This document shows positions 18,527-27,983 of a stretch of DNA of 64,000 bases, in pieces. Where the stretch lies: assembly GCF_003206135.1 (NCBI RefSeq), contig NZ_PZJT01000001.1:39111-103110 (forward strand). The letters run 5' to 3'. The translations under genes were made by a program, and so were the position numbers. The DNA is from Salinicola salarius (GTDB lineage: Bacteria > Pseudomonadota > Gammaproteobacteria > Pseudomonadales > Halomonadaceae). Within the stretch, counting starts at the first letter, position 1; every line of letters starts with the position of its first letter. Below the pieces are notes generated by a model. That model saw only the letters and a program-made list of their open reading frames with translations, did not search any database and was not told the origin of the DNA.

Positions 18527-19483
18527 ATGGAATTTTCGATGACCGCAACGCATCTTTCTTCGAACGCCTCGCCCGTTTCGACCGTCTCTAACGCCGCGAA
18601 CGTATCGAACACCTCAATCGTCTGGCAGATGGATCCCATGGCACTCGACGCGCGCCTGCGCGACTTCCTGCAGGAGGACATCGGCCATGTAGATCTGACC
18701 GCCACCCTGATGGTCGATGAAGCCATGACAGGCCGGTTCGAGATGCGCGCGAGAGAGCCGATGACCATCGCCGGGCTCGCTGTCGCGGCACGCGTCTTCT
18801 CGCTCTACGACGCCGGTATCGATATCGAACGCCTGGCGGCAGACGGCCAGACGGTGCCTGAGGGTGCCGTGCTGATGCGACTGCAGGGCCCGGCCCGCAG
18901 CCTGCTGACCGTGGAGCGTACGGCGCTGAACCTGATCCAGCATCTGTCCGGCATCGCCACGCTCACCGCCCGGTACGTCGAGCGGATTGCCGGGACCGGC
19001 GCGCAACTGGTCGATACCCGCAAGACCACCCCCGGCCTGCGCGCGCTGGAAAAACACGCCGTGGCCTGCGGCGGCGGCCGCAACCACCGTCTCGGTCTGG
19101 ACAGCGGGGTGATGCTGAAAGACAACCACATCGCGGTCTGCGGTGGCATTGCCGAAGCCGTGGCACGGGCCAGATCCCGGGTGCCGGTGCTGACGCGCAT
19201 CGAGGTGGAGTGCGACCGGCTGGATCAGGTGGAAGAAGCGCTAGCGGCCGGCGCGGACGTGATCATGCTCGACAACATGCCGGTCGAGACGATGCGCCGG
19301 GCGGTCGAACTGGTGGACGGCCGTGTGCCGCTGGAAGCCTCCGGCGGCGTGCGCCTGGAGACGATTCGCGATATCGCCGAAACCGGCGTCGATTTCATCT
19401 CGGTCGGTCGTATCACCCAGTCGGCACCGGCAGTCGACATCGGCCTCGATGATGTGGATGCCCCGTCGATGCAGGCGAGTTGA
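18527..19483 (+). CDS. nadC: Nicotinate-nucleotide pyrophosphorylase (quinolinate phosphoribosyltransferase)
   Basis: A 318-residue enzyme converting quinolinate and PRPP to nicotinate mononucleotide in de novo NAD synthesis. DTRKTTPGLRALEKHAVACG, GGRNHRLGLDSGVMLKDNHI, EVECD and EASGGVRLETI are the classic NadC active-site segments. The sequence clearly differs from the related ModD family. The first 35 residues are a Ser/Asn/Val-rich low-complexity leader that NadC does not normally have. Translation could instead begin at M35 or M38 (18629 or 18638), but neither has a clear ribosome-binding site, so the start is uncertain. The SIR2-like gene begins 4 bp after its stop. Confidence 0.95.
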   Translation: MEFSMTATHLSSNASPVSTVSNAANVSNTSIVWQMDPMALDARLRDFLQEDIGHVDLTATLMVDEAMTGRFEMRAREPMTIAGLAVAARVFSLYDAGIDIERLAADGQTVPEGAVLMRLQGPARSLLTVERTALNLIQHLSGIATLTARYVERIAGTGAQLVDTRKTTPGLRALEKHAVACGGGRNHRLGLDSGVMLKDNHIAVCGGIAEAVARARSRVPVLTRIEVECDRLDQVEEALAAGADVIMLDNMPVETMRRAVELVDGRVPLEASGGVRLETIRDIAETGVDFISVGRITQSAPAVDIGLDDVDAPSMQAS

Positions 19484-19487
19484 TTCG

Positions 19488-20642
19488 ATGTCCTCCACCG
19501 ACATCAACAATGCCGCCACGGTCGAGGCGTTCGAAACACTGATGACCGGGCTGCTGGATCAGGACTTCGACCTGCGCAAGCCGCCCGTGGTCACCTTCTG
19601 GTGTGGAGCCGGGTTCTCCAAGGCGTGGGACCCGCGCTCGCCCACGGACGGCGAGCTGTTCGCCATCGATCTCGATGACATCCGCGACTTCCCCAACCTC
19701 CAGCACGTGATGCACGTCATCGGCTGGGAGGACTACCGCCATCTGGACTTCGAGCGCTTCAAGAACCTGCGCTACGTCCTCGACATGCAGGTGCGCTATC
19801 CCGATATCCGCAATCGCTATTTCGACGATCAGAACCTGCGCCTGAGCATCCATGAACTGCGCACCCTGGTCATGCGCCGCTTCAGCGCCGCCTGCGACAT
19901 CCACAACGTCGATGACGACACGCTACGCTTCACCTCGCCCTACGATAGCGAAGGCCAGCGCGCGATCATGCAGTTCTTCGCCTCGCTGGAGGATCGTGCC
20001 GGTCGGGCCGGCCTCGACGAGAACTGGCCGCTCTATCACTTCCTGACTACCAATTACGACTTCACCATCGAGACCATTCTCGAGCATGTCTATCGCCAGC
20101 AGGCGCCGGTATTCGGAAGGCTCTATCGCGGCATCACGCCGCAGCGCATCTGCGGCGGCTCGATCTGGGAGCACCTGCCGCGAACCGTCGACCGCAACGT
20201 GATCAAGATCAACGGCGGGTTCGAGATCCTGCCTACGACACAGGGATTCGACTTCGAATACCGACGCCGCAGCGATGCGGAGATTCGTCAGGAGCCGCCC
20301 TTGCTGATCCTGCCCTCTCAGGTTCAGGATTACGACGAGCCCTACTTCCATCAGGTGTTTCCCAAGGCGGTGCGCCTGCTGCGGGAAACCGACGTGCTGG
20401 TGATCGTCGGCTACAGCATGCCGCAGGAGGACTCGCTGGTGCGCTTCATCCTCCGCCAGCTGGCCGAAAGCCCCAACGACGCCAAAGGCAAGCACGTGTT
20501 CGTCATCGACACCAAGAACCACGTCACCATCAAGTCACGTCTCGAAGAGATGTTCTTCTACCTTCCGCGCACCGGCTGGCCGCGCGAGCACTACTACAGC
20601 GGGCGCTTCGAGGACTTCTGCAAGCAGCTGGCCCGGCACTGA
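19488..20642 (+). CDS. SIR2-fold protein encoded directly after nadC
   Basis: A 384-residue protein of the SIR2-like superfamily, many members of which bind or hydrolyse NAD. The nucleotide-binding GAGFS is at residues 40-44, TTNYD contains N189 as expected for the catalytic Asn, and DVLVIVGYSMPQED matches the late Rossmann strand. Where the family usually has a Lys-Leu-His-Gly type motif, this protein reads KINGG, so the expected catalytic His is Asn at 242. No membrane segments. The start at 19488 lies 4 bp after the nadC stop, so it is almost certainly co-transcribed with an NAD biosynthesis gene. It might be an NAD sensor, a degenerate NADase or a defence protein; this is not resolved. 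Confidence 0.75.
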   Translation: MSSTDINNAATVEAFETLMTGLLDQDFDLRKPPVVTFWCGAGFSKAWDPRSPTDGELFAIDLDDIRDFPNLQHVMHVIGWEDYRHLDFERFKNLRYVLDMQVRYPDIRNRYFDDQNLRLSIHELRTLVMRRFSAACDIHNVDDDTLRFTSPYDSEGQRAIMQFFASLEDRAGRAGLDENWPLYHFLTTNYDFTIETILEHVYRQQAPVFGRLYRGITPQRICGGSIWEHLPRTVDRNVIKINGGFEILPTTQGFDFEYRRRSDAEIRQEPPLLILPSQVQDYDEPYFHQVFPKAVRLLRETDVLVIVGYSMPQEDSLVRFILRQLAESPNDAKGKHVFVIDTKNHVTIKSRLEEMFFYLPRTGWPREHYYSGRFEDFCKQLARH

Positions 20643-20680
20643 CATCATCGGCTGTCATGCCCGGTCGACGATCGCTTATC

Positions 20681-20951
20681 CTAGGGTCTGTTGACGTTTC
20701 AGCGCGAACCGCGTTGCTGAGCCAAATGGCGCCAGGCCAGGCGCGGGATGCAGAGAAGGGTGGTTTCCTTTTCCAATCCCGCAACGCCGCATGGCGCCAT
20801 TTGCCGCGCAACCCGAAGGGCCGGGCCAGTTTTTGCACGGTGCTGCGTTATTCGTCGTTCATTTGGAACGACCAAACTACGCTCCTCACGCCTTGCCCCG
20901 CACAAAAACTGGCTCCGGCGCGGCCGTGCATGAAACGTCAACAGACCCTAG
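20681..20951. mobile_element. 271-bp MITE-like element with 21-bp terminal inverted repeats
   Basis: The ends are perfect 21-bp inverted repeats (20681-20701 and 20931-20951), beginning CTAGGGTCTGTTGACG. CTAG is palindromic and could be a 4-bp target duplication, which would fit the YTAR target preference attributed to IS5-group elements. Two further internal inverted repeats are nested symmetrically: 20723-20734 with 20792-20803, and 20825-20835 with 20903-20913. The whole element can fold into a branched structure. No transposase is encoded. It sits between the SIR2-like gene and xdhC. I believe similar repeats occur in other Halomonadaceae genomes, but this is from memory. Confidence 0.8.
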
Positions 20952-21014
20952 AGACCACGACGCCCCCGGCCCGTTATGGACGACGCGGCATTCCCGCATA
21001 ACAACGGATGCAAC

Positions 21015-21986
21015 ATGCAACATCTCGATCTACAGGTTCTCGATACCGCCCTCGAATGGGCCAATGCCGGCGAGACGATCTGGCTCTGCAGCGTGCTGGC
21101 GACGTTCGGCTCCTCGCCGCGCGAGCCCGGCTCGATGCTGGTCGCGAAAGCCGATGGCAGCCATGTCGGCTCGCTCTCCGGGGGATGCATCGAGGAGGAC
21201 TTTCTCGGCAGGATCGCCGAGGGGCATTTCGGCGATGCGCTGTCGGTGGTTCGCTACGGTGAAGGGGCCGACGAATCTCCCCAGGTTTCGCTACCCTGCG
21301 GCGGCATTCTGGACGTGCTGGTGGAGCGCCTGACGCCGGATGCCGCCACACTGACGCATCTGGAAGTGCTGCACGCCACGCTGCTGGGCCAACGTTCGCT
21401 GGTACGCCGGATCGACCTGGAAAGCGGTCGCAAACGCTTCGTCGAGGCCGGCGAAAACGGCCCGCGGGTCGAGCGCGACGGCCAGATCGTCCAGCTTCGC
21501 GTCGGCCCGGCCCTGCGCCTGATCATCGCCGGCATCTCGCCGGTATCGCACTTCTGTGCCGAATTCGCCCGCGCGCTGGGGTTCGAAGTGATCGTCTGCG
21601 ACCCGAGAGAAGAGGTCCGCCGCGATTTTGGGGTCGAAGGCGTCGAGGTGCAGGCGGTGCTGCCGTCGCTGTTCATCGGCTCCGGCGCCACTCACGCCGC
21701 CACCGCCATCGTCGCCCTGACCCACGATCCCCGCATCGATGACCTCGCGATGATCGAAGCCGTGCGCACGCCAGCGTTCTACATCGGCGTGATGGGGTCG
21801 AAGCGCACCTCCGAGAAGCGTGCCGAGCGCCTGAAGCGCTCCGGCGGCCTGGATGACGAAGCCATCTCGCGGATTCACATGCCGATCGGGCTCAATCTCG
21901 ACAGCAAGACCCCCGCCGAGATCGCCCTCGCCGTGGTCGCCGACATTCTGCGCGTGCGTCGCGGCAAGTCACGCCATGAGCTGTGA
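21015..21986 (+). CDS. xdhC: XdhC-family molybdoenzyme maturation protein
   Basis: A 323-residue protein with both XdhC domains. Residues 1-110 include LSGGCIEEDF and SLPCGGILDVLVE, with the Cys residues thought to handle sulfurated molybdenum cofactor. Residues 165-300 form a Rossmann-like domain (LIIAGISPVSHF, then ALTHDPRIDD and YIGVMGSKRTSEKR). XdhC-type proteins sulfurate and insert the cofactor into xanthine dehydrogenase-family enzymes. The start MQHLDLQ at 21015 matches family length; a longer in-frame start at 20976 adds a leader just beyond the MITE-like element. The MocA-like gene overlaps its 3' end by 11 bp. No xdhAB or cox-type enzyme is present in the window. Confidence 0.88.
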   Translation: MQHLDLQVLDTALEWANAGETIWLCSVLATFGSSPREPGSMLVAKADGSHVGSLSGGCIEEDFLGRIAEGHFGDALSVVRYGEGADESPQVSLPCGGILDVLVERLTPDAATLTHLEVLHATLLGQRSLVRRIDLESGRKRFVEAGENGPRVERDGQIVQLRVGPALRLIIAGISPVSHFCAEFARALGFEVIVCDPREEVRRDFGVEGVEVQAVLPSLFIGSGATHAATAIVALTHDPRIDDLAMIEAVRTPAFYIGVMGSKRTSEKRAERLKRSGGLDDEAISRIHMPIGLNLDSKTPAEIALAVVADILRVRRGKSRHEL

Positions 21987-22590
21987 GTTTCGTGGCAAGG
22001 AGCAGACGCCCGATATCGTCGCGCTGGTCATGGCCGCTGGCGTCTCCCGCCGGTTCGGCAGCGACAAGCGCCGGGCCAGGCTGGATGACGGGCGAACCCT
22101 GCTGGAGACGACGCTGGCGACCGTCTCGCAGGTCTATCCGCGATGCTGGCTGATCACCCGTCCGGAGGATGACTTGGGCGAAGCCCTGGCGGGCTACGAG
22201 GATATCCACCGCATGGCGGCCCCGCATGCCGGCCACGGGCTGGGAGGCAGTCTCGGCGACGCGTTTCGAGAGTTGATCTCACAGCAAGACAGCGCTGTCG
22301 CCGCCGCCGTGGTTCTGGCCGATATGCCGTGGCTGAACGCCGCCACCTGTGCACGACTCAACCCGCACGCCGGCCCGGGACGCATTGTCATGCCACGCCA
22401 TCAAGAAAAACGTGGCCATCCGGTGCTGTTCGGGCGTGATCTGTGGCCAGCGCTGGCCGAACTGAAGGAAGGGGAAGGCGCCAGGGGCGTCGTGCAGGCG
22501 AATCGCCAAGCCGTTCACGCCATCGACGTCGACGATGACGGCATCTGGCGGGACATCGATAGCCCACGGGATCTGGAGGCGCCGGTTTGA
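21976..22590 (+). CDS. mocA: MocA-like molybdenum cofactor cytidylyltransferase
   Basis: A 204-residue nucleotidyltransferase. It starts with VALVMAAGVSRRFGSDKRRA, the Gly-rich NTP-binding loop of the MobA/MocA family, followed by VVLADMPWLNAATC around the metal-binding Asp and RGHPVLFGRDLW. MocA attaches CMP to molybdopterin for xanthine-dehydrogenase-type enzymes. The ATG at 21976 lies inside the end of xdhC (11-bp overlap), implying co-translation, and the pair is a common functional unit. MobA (GMP transfer) is less likely because of the XdhC linkage. Its target enzyme lies outside the window. Confidence 0.82.
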   Translation: MSCEFRGKEQTPDIVALVMAAGVSRRFGSDKRRARLDDGRTLLETTLATVSQVYPRCWLITRPEDDLGEALAGYEDIHRMAAPHAGHGLGGSLGDAFRELISQQDSAVAAAVVLADMPWLNAATCARLNPHAGPGRIVMPRHQEKRGHPVLFGRDLWPALAELKEGEGARGVVQANRQAVHAIDVDDDGIWRDIDSPRDLEAPV

Positions 22591-22650
22591 GTCGAGCCAG
22601 AAGGTGTCGATTGGTATCGAACTCGCGGGGCGGACGGTGGGCCTGGGAAT

Positions 22651-23028
22651 TCAGCCGAAGAACTTGTCCCAGGCCAACAATCCCCAGGTCACCGCCGCCA
22701 TGCCCAGCGCCAGCATCACCGCCGCGGACCCGATGTCCTTGGCTCGCCCCGAGAGCTCATGATGTTCGGGGCCGATTCGATCGACTACCGTCTCCACCGC
22801 ACTGTTGAGCAGCTCGACGATCAACACGAAGACGCAGCTGCCGACCAGTACCAGCCATTCGACGGGATTCTCGCCGATCCACCAAGCCAACGGCACCAGA
22901 ATGACGCAGAGCGCTACCTCCTGACGAAAGGCGGCCTCGTTGCGAAAGGCGGCAACCAGCCCCTTCAACGAGTAGCCCGTGGAGTGAAACAGGTGGCGAA
23001 AACCGGTATCGCCGGAACGTGATTTCAT
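22651..23028 (-). CDS. dgkA: Diacylglycerol kinase
   Basis: A 125-residue integral membrane enzyme of normal length (E. coli about 122). Three membrane helices are visible. The active-site helix VELLNSAVETVVDRIG supplies E72, N75 and E79, and HELSGRAKDIGSAAVM follows as in E. coli. It phosphorylates diacylglycerol to phosphatidic acid at the inner membrane, recycling lipid from membrane-derived glucan synthesis. The N-terminal amphipathic helix carries GLVAAFRNEAAFRQE, also typical. It is convergent with the MocA-like gene and divergent from prolyl iminopeptidase. Confidence 0.97.
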   Translation of the reverse strand: MKSRSGDTGFRHLFHSTGYSLKGLVAAFRNEAAFRQEVALCVILVPLAWWIGENPVEWLVLVGSCVFVLIVELLNSAVETVVDRIGPEHHELSGRAKDIGSAAVMLALGMAAVTWGLLAWDKFFG

Positions 23029-23149
23029 GGACTCTCTGATTCGACCGCGCTGGCGATCGCCCCCTCGGCAACGAAACGATAGCTCGGCACCGATCTCGGC
23101 GCGCCGAAGCCAATTGAATGGCGACGATAGTAGCAGAGCCGCATGATGA

Positions 23150-24253
<1,104 letters not shown>

Positions 24254-24293
24254 ACCGCCATCCGCCGGTTTCCGTAGGCTGTCCCGGCGCGTC

Positions 24294-25484
24294 TCAGCGT
24301 GATGCGTCGGCGGCGAGATCCAGAATCGTCGCGGCCACCGCCTGCGCCCGCGGCACGAAGGTATCCAGACGGCAATACTCGTCGTCGGTATGCATCTTGG
24401 CGCCGACCGGGCCGGTGCCGCAGAGCGTGGGAATGCCCAGGCTCGCCGTGGTGCCGGCGTCCGAACAGCCGCCGGTGAACTCGCCCTCGACGCTGAATCC
24501 GAGCTTCTCGGCCTGCGCCCGGTAACGCGCGAACAGCGCCTCGCTCATGGCGGGCTCCATCGGCAGGAAGCCGGAGGTCTGACGAATCGTCGCCTGCGTT
24601 CCGGGGACTTCTTCCTCGGCGATGATCGCCTCGATCGCCGCCAGCAGCTCGACGCGCTGCTGGTTGGTGACGAAGCGCGTATCCAGCTGCGCCGTGGCCC
24701 GAGGCGCCACGGTGTTGCGCGAGACGCCGCCCTCGATCAGGCCGACATTGGTGGTCACGCCGCTGTCGTAGTCGGTCAGCGCATGCAGCTTTACGATCTT
24801 GCGCGCTAGCGCCTCGATGGCACTGGCACCGTCGGCGTGGCTGACGCCAGAGTGTGCAGCCACACCGGTCACTTCGATCTGGAAGGCGGCACCGCCCTTG
24901 CGCCCGGTCACCACGTTGCCGCTGATCCTGCCGGGTTCGGCATTGAGCACGGCTCGCGCCCCGCTGGCCGCTTCTCGAATGAACGCCGTGCCGTCGCGAG
25001 AGCCGATCTCCTCGTCCGCGGTGAACAGCGCCCGCACCGGGAACGGCAGCGGTGCCAGCCGCTTGAGCGCCCGCAGCACGAAGATGTTCAGCACCAGACC
25101 TGCCTTCATGTCGGCGACGCCGGGGCCATAGCCGATATCGCCCTCTCGAGTGAAACCGCGTTCGGCCACCGTGCCGGTGGGAAACACCGTATCCCGGTGC
25201 CCCATCATCAGCACATGGCCGGCGCTGGCGTCGCTGCCATCGCCTTCCAGCCGCGCCTCGAGAATATCGCCGGACTCCGGACGCGGCGTGCGCGTCACGG
25301 CAATCCCGTCGGCCTCCAGCCACTCGGCGATGACATCCGCCACCGCATCGGTGCCGGCCTTGTCGTAACTGTTGGAGTCGATATCGACAAGCGTCTTCAG
25401 GCCCTCGATCATCTCCGCCTGCTGGCTGGCGAGCCAGTCGCAGGCCGTGTTCATCATCGTTTCCGCGTCGGTCAGCGATGCCAT
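24294..25484 (-). CDS. M20 metallopeptidase, carboxypeptidase G2-like
   Basis: A 396-residue zinc peptidase of family M20. MMGHRDTVFPTG gives the first metal His and Asp, GVADMKAGL the bridging Asp, TADEEIGS the catalytic Glu pair, LNAEPGR another ligand region, and the late MHTDDEY the last His. The dimerisation domain is at about residues 185-300. Carboxypeptidase G2-type enzymes remove C-terminal glutamate from folyl or peptidyl substrates, but the specificity here is unknown. AAGGAG lies eight bases before ATG 25484. It overlaps the upstream M20 gene by 13 bp. No signal peptide in the chosen frame, so it acts on imported peptides in the cytoplasm. Confidence 0.9.
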   Translation of the reverse strand: MASLTDAETMMNTACDWLASQQAEMIEGLKTLVDIDSNSYDKAGTDAVADVIAEWLEADGIAVTRTPRPESGDILEARLEGDGSDASAGHVLMMGHRDTVFPTGTVAERGFTREGDIGYGPGVADMKAGLVLNIFVLRALKRLAPLPFPVRALFTADEEIGSRDGTAFIREAASGARAVLNAEPGRISGNVVTGRKGGAAFQIEVTGVAAHSGVSHADGASAIEALARKIVKLHALTDYDSGVTTNVGLIEGGVSRNTVAPRATAQLDTRFVTNQQRVELLAAIEAIIAEEEVPGTQATIRQTSGFLPMEPAMSEALFARYRAQAEKLGFSVEGEFTGGCSDAGTTASLGIPTLCGTGPVGAKMHTDDEYCRLDTFVPRAQAVAATILDLAADASR

Positions 25485-26890
25485 TGCTCGCGCTCCTTCA
25501 CTATGTCTCGGCCCTGTTCGGCCAGATCCCACCATAACCCGGCCATGATACCCAGGCCTTCCCGCACGATGCTCGCCAGCGCGTGCTCGTCGGGCGCGTG
25601 CTGGGAACAGGCGGGATAGGAGTGCGGCACCCACAGCGTCGGCAGGCCGAGCGTCTCGGCAAAGATATCATTGGGAAGCGAGCCGCCCAGGTTGGGCAGC
25701 AGCGTCGGTGTCTTGCCGCTGGATTCCCGCATCGATGCCAGCGCCCAGCTCACCCACGGGTCCGTCGGATCGAGCCGCGTCGCGTTCATCTGCGACATGC
25801 GCGCGCTGCTGACCTCGATATCCTCGAAGCCGTGGGCGTCGAGATGCTGGCGCAGATGATCGAGGAAGCGTTCACGGTCGCTGCCGACGACGAAGCGCAG
25901 TTGGCAGTGTGCGTAGGCCTCCCCGGGAATGGCGTTGACCGGCGCGTCCGGGTTGCCGGCCTTGATCGCCAGCAGCTCCAGGGTGTTCCAGGCGAACAGC
26001 CGTTCCGGCGGCAACAGGCCCGGCTCGCCCCAGTTCGGGTCGACCGTCGGGTCGCCAGGTGTTGCGCCGACCTCCAGGGAGGCAACGGCCTCCTTCACGG
26101 CAGTCGGTATGGCCGGCGGTCGCAGGCCGTCGATCAGGATCCTGCCGTGGGCGTCGACCAGCGTCGACCAGGCGTTGGCGAGCCGCGTCGCCGGATTGGA
26201 GAGCACACCGCCCCAGTTGCCGGAGTGGTGAGCACCGTCGCGGGCACGCAGGCGCAGGTCGAAATTGAACGAGCCGCGGGAGCCGAGGAACAGCGTCGGC
26301 GAGTCCGCCGACAGGCGCGGGCCGTCGGAAGCGATGAACAGATCCGCCGCCAAGCGATCACGATGGGCTTCGCAGACCGCCTTCAAACCTGGCGAGCCGG
26401 TCTCCTCCCCCATTTCAAGGATCAACTTGACGTTGTAACCCAACGTGCCACCGCGCGCGGCGATGACGCTCGCAAGTGCGGCGAAATTGAGCGTGTGCTG
26501 GCCCTTGTTGTCGGCGGTGCCGCGGCCGTACCAGCGCTCGCCTTCGATCACGACCCGCCACGGCGAAAGCCCCTCGCGCCACTGGTCGTCGTAACCCCGC
26601 ACCACATCACCGTGGCCGTAGGTCAGCAGCGTCAGCGCCGCCTCGGCTTCGATTCGCTCGGCCAGCAGGAACGGCCCGAAGCCGTCGACCGGGTTGTCGA
26701 CGATCTCCCAGGTGAACCCCAGCTTCTCGATATCGGGAATCACGAAATCGGTCAGATAGCGCCGCAGCTCGTCGTCGCGCCCGGCTTCCTGGCTTTCGCT
26801 GCGTACCGCGACGCGGGCCTCGAGCTGGCGCAGGAAGTCGCCGCTGTCGAAGGCTTGCCAGGCGTGTTGCAGCGCTTGTGAACGCGCCAT
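25472..26890 (-). CDS. M20-family dipeptidase/deacylase
   Basis: A 472-residue M20 metallopeptidase of the longer dipeptidase/carnosinase-like type. LLTYGHGDVV provides the first ligands, WYGRGTADNKGQHTLN the bridging Asp, LILEMGEETGSPGL the catalytic Glu, and LPNLGGSLPNDIF then HSYPACSQHAPDEH the C-terminal ligands. I start at ATG 26890 (MARSQALQ), which has GAGGAG at good spacing; a more upstream reading adds nine residues without a better ribosome-binding site. It is divergent in sequence from the downstream M20 enzyme although their genes overlap. Located directly after the peptide ABC transporter genes, it probably hydrolyses imported peptides. Confidence 0.88.
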   Translation of the reverse strand: MARSQALQHAWQAFDSGDFLRQLEARVAVRSESQEAGRDDELRRYLTDFVIPDIEKLGFTWEIVDNPVDGFGPFLLAERIEAEAALTLLTYGHGDVVRGYDDQWREGLSPWRVVIEGERWYGRGTADNKGQHTLNFAALASVIAARGGTLGYNVKLILEMGEETGSPGLKAVCEAHRDRLAADLFIASDGPRLSADSPTLFLGSRGSFNFDLRLRARDGAHHSGNWGGVLSNPATRLANAWSTLVDAHGRILIDGLRPPAIPTAVKEAVASLEVGATPGDPTVDPNWGEPGLLPPERLFAWNTLELLAIKAGNPDAPVNAIPGEAYAHCQLRFVVGSDRERFLDHLRQHLDAHGFEDIEVSSARMSQMNATRLDPTDPWVSWALASMRESSGKTPTLLPNLGGSLPNDIFAETLGLPTLWVPHSYPACSQHAPDEHALASIVREGLGIMAGLWWDLAEQGRDIVKEREQWHR

Positions 26891-26948
26891 GAATTTCTCC
26901 TCGTTGACTAGGAACAATCATTGAACTGGCGATAGCCGTGGGAGCGGT

Positions 26949-27983
26949 TCAAGCCAGATGGCAGGCCACCCGGGCGTTATCGCTCCGGATATCTTCCAGC
27001 CGTGGCCGTTGCTGCCGGCAGGCCGCCTGCGCCTTGGGGCAACGCGGATGGAAGGCGCAACCGGCGGGCGGATCGCTCGGGTCCGGCGTGGCGTCGCCTA
27101 GCCCGATATCCGGCACGCCCATCCCCGGCTCTGGGGTCAGTGCGGAATCCAGCAGCGCCCGGGTATAAGGGTGACGTGGCGAGCCGAAGATCTGCTCCCG
27201 CGTGCCCTCCTCGACAATGCGGCCCAGATACATCACCGCGACCCGGTCGACCAGATGCTCGACCACGGCTAGATCGTGGCTGATGAATAGATAGGTCAGC
27301 CCGAATTCAGCCTTGAGATCGAGCAGCAGATTGAGGATCTGCGCCTGGACCGAGACGTCCAGCGCGGAGGTCGGCTCGTCGCAGATCACGATGTCCGGAC
27401 GCATGATCAGTGCACGGGCGATGGCCACACGCTGGCGTTGACCGCCGGAAAGCTGCCCGGGGAACTGCTCGGCGGCGCGCCGGGGCAGACCCACCACATC
27501 CAAGGTTTCGGCGATACGCGCCCTCTGCTCGCGGGGCGTGCCAATGCCGTGCACCCGCAGCGGCAACCCGACTATCTGGGCGATTCGCTTACGCGGATTG
27601 AGCGAAGAGTACGGATCCTGGAAGATCGGCTGGATGTGACGGGCCAGTGCCTTCTGATCGGCATCCCGTACCGGCCTGCCATCGACCAGCACGTCGCCGT
27701 CGCTCGGCGTCGTCAGCCCCAGCAGCATCTTGGCCAGTGTGCTCTTGCCGCAACCCGACTCGCCTACGAGCCCCATGACTTGGCCTCGCGGGATCCGCAG
27801 CGAAACATCGCTGACCGCACCGAGCGTGCGTCCGCGCTTGAACAGGCCACCACCCAGCGTGAAGGTTTTCGAAAGTCCGCAAATTTCCAGCGCGGGGGTA
27901 GCGGCGCGGGATGCTGAAGCGGAGTCCGACGTCGACGGCAACTGGCGTGGTTCGGCGACCTCGATGATGGGTTGTGCGTTCAT
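26949..27983 (-). CDS. dppF: Peptide ABC transporter ATP-binding protein (DppF/OppF type)
   Basis: A 344-residue ATPase. Walker [10 protein letters not shown] spans 74-82, the signature LSGGQRQRVAIARAL and Walker B IVICDEPTSALD follow, and the C-terminal oligopeptide-transporter extension GCAFHPRCPKAQAACRQQRP carries the Cys residues typical of DppD/DppF-like subunits. The N-terminal 30 residues are a Ser/Ala-rich leader. It overlaps the upstream dppD-like gene by ATGA. Together with DppB, C, D and the binding protein it forms a complete importer. The symbol describes the family role; peptide specificity is not shown. Confidence 0.93.
   Translation of the reverse strand: MNAQPIIEVAEPRQLPSTSDSASASRAATPALEICGLSKTFTLGGGLFKRGRTLGAVSDVSLRIPRGQVMGLVGESGCGKSTLAKMLLGLTTPSDGDVLVDGRPVRDADQKALARHIQPIFQDPYSSLNPRKRIAQIVGLPLRVHGIGTPREQRARIAETLDVVGLPRRAAEQFPGQLSGGQRQRVAIARALIMRPDIVICDEPTSALDVSVQAQILNLLLDLKAEFGLTYLFISHDLAVVEHLVDRVAVMYLGRIVEEGTREQIFGSPRHPYTRALLDSALTPEPGMGVPDIGLGDATPDPSDPPAGCAFHPRCPKAQAACRQQRPRLEDIRSDNARVACHLA

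Noticed and set aside
20657..21001. Frames inside the 271-bp inverted-repeat element (both strands)
   Set aside because: They span the terminal repeats and flanks, lack ribosome-binding sites and are explained by the structured non-coding element.
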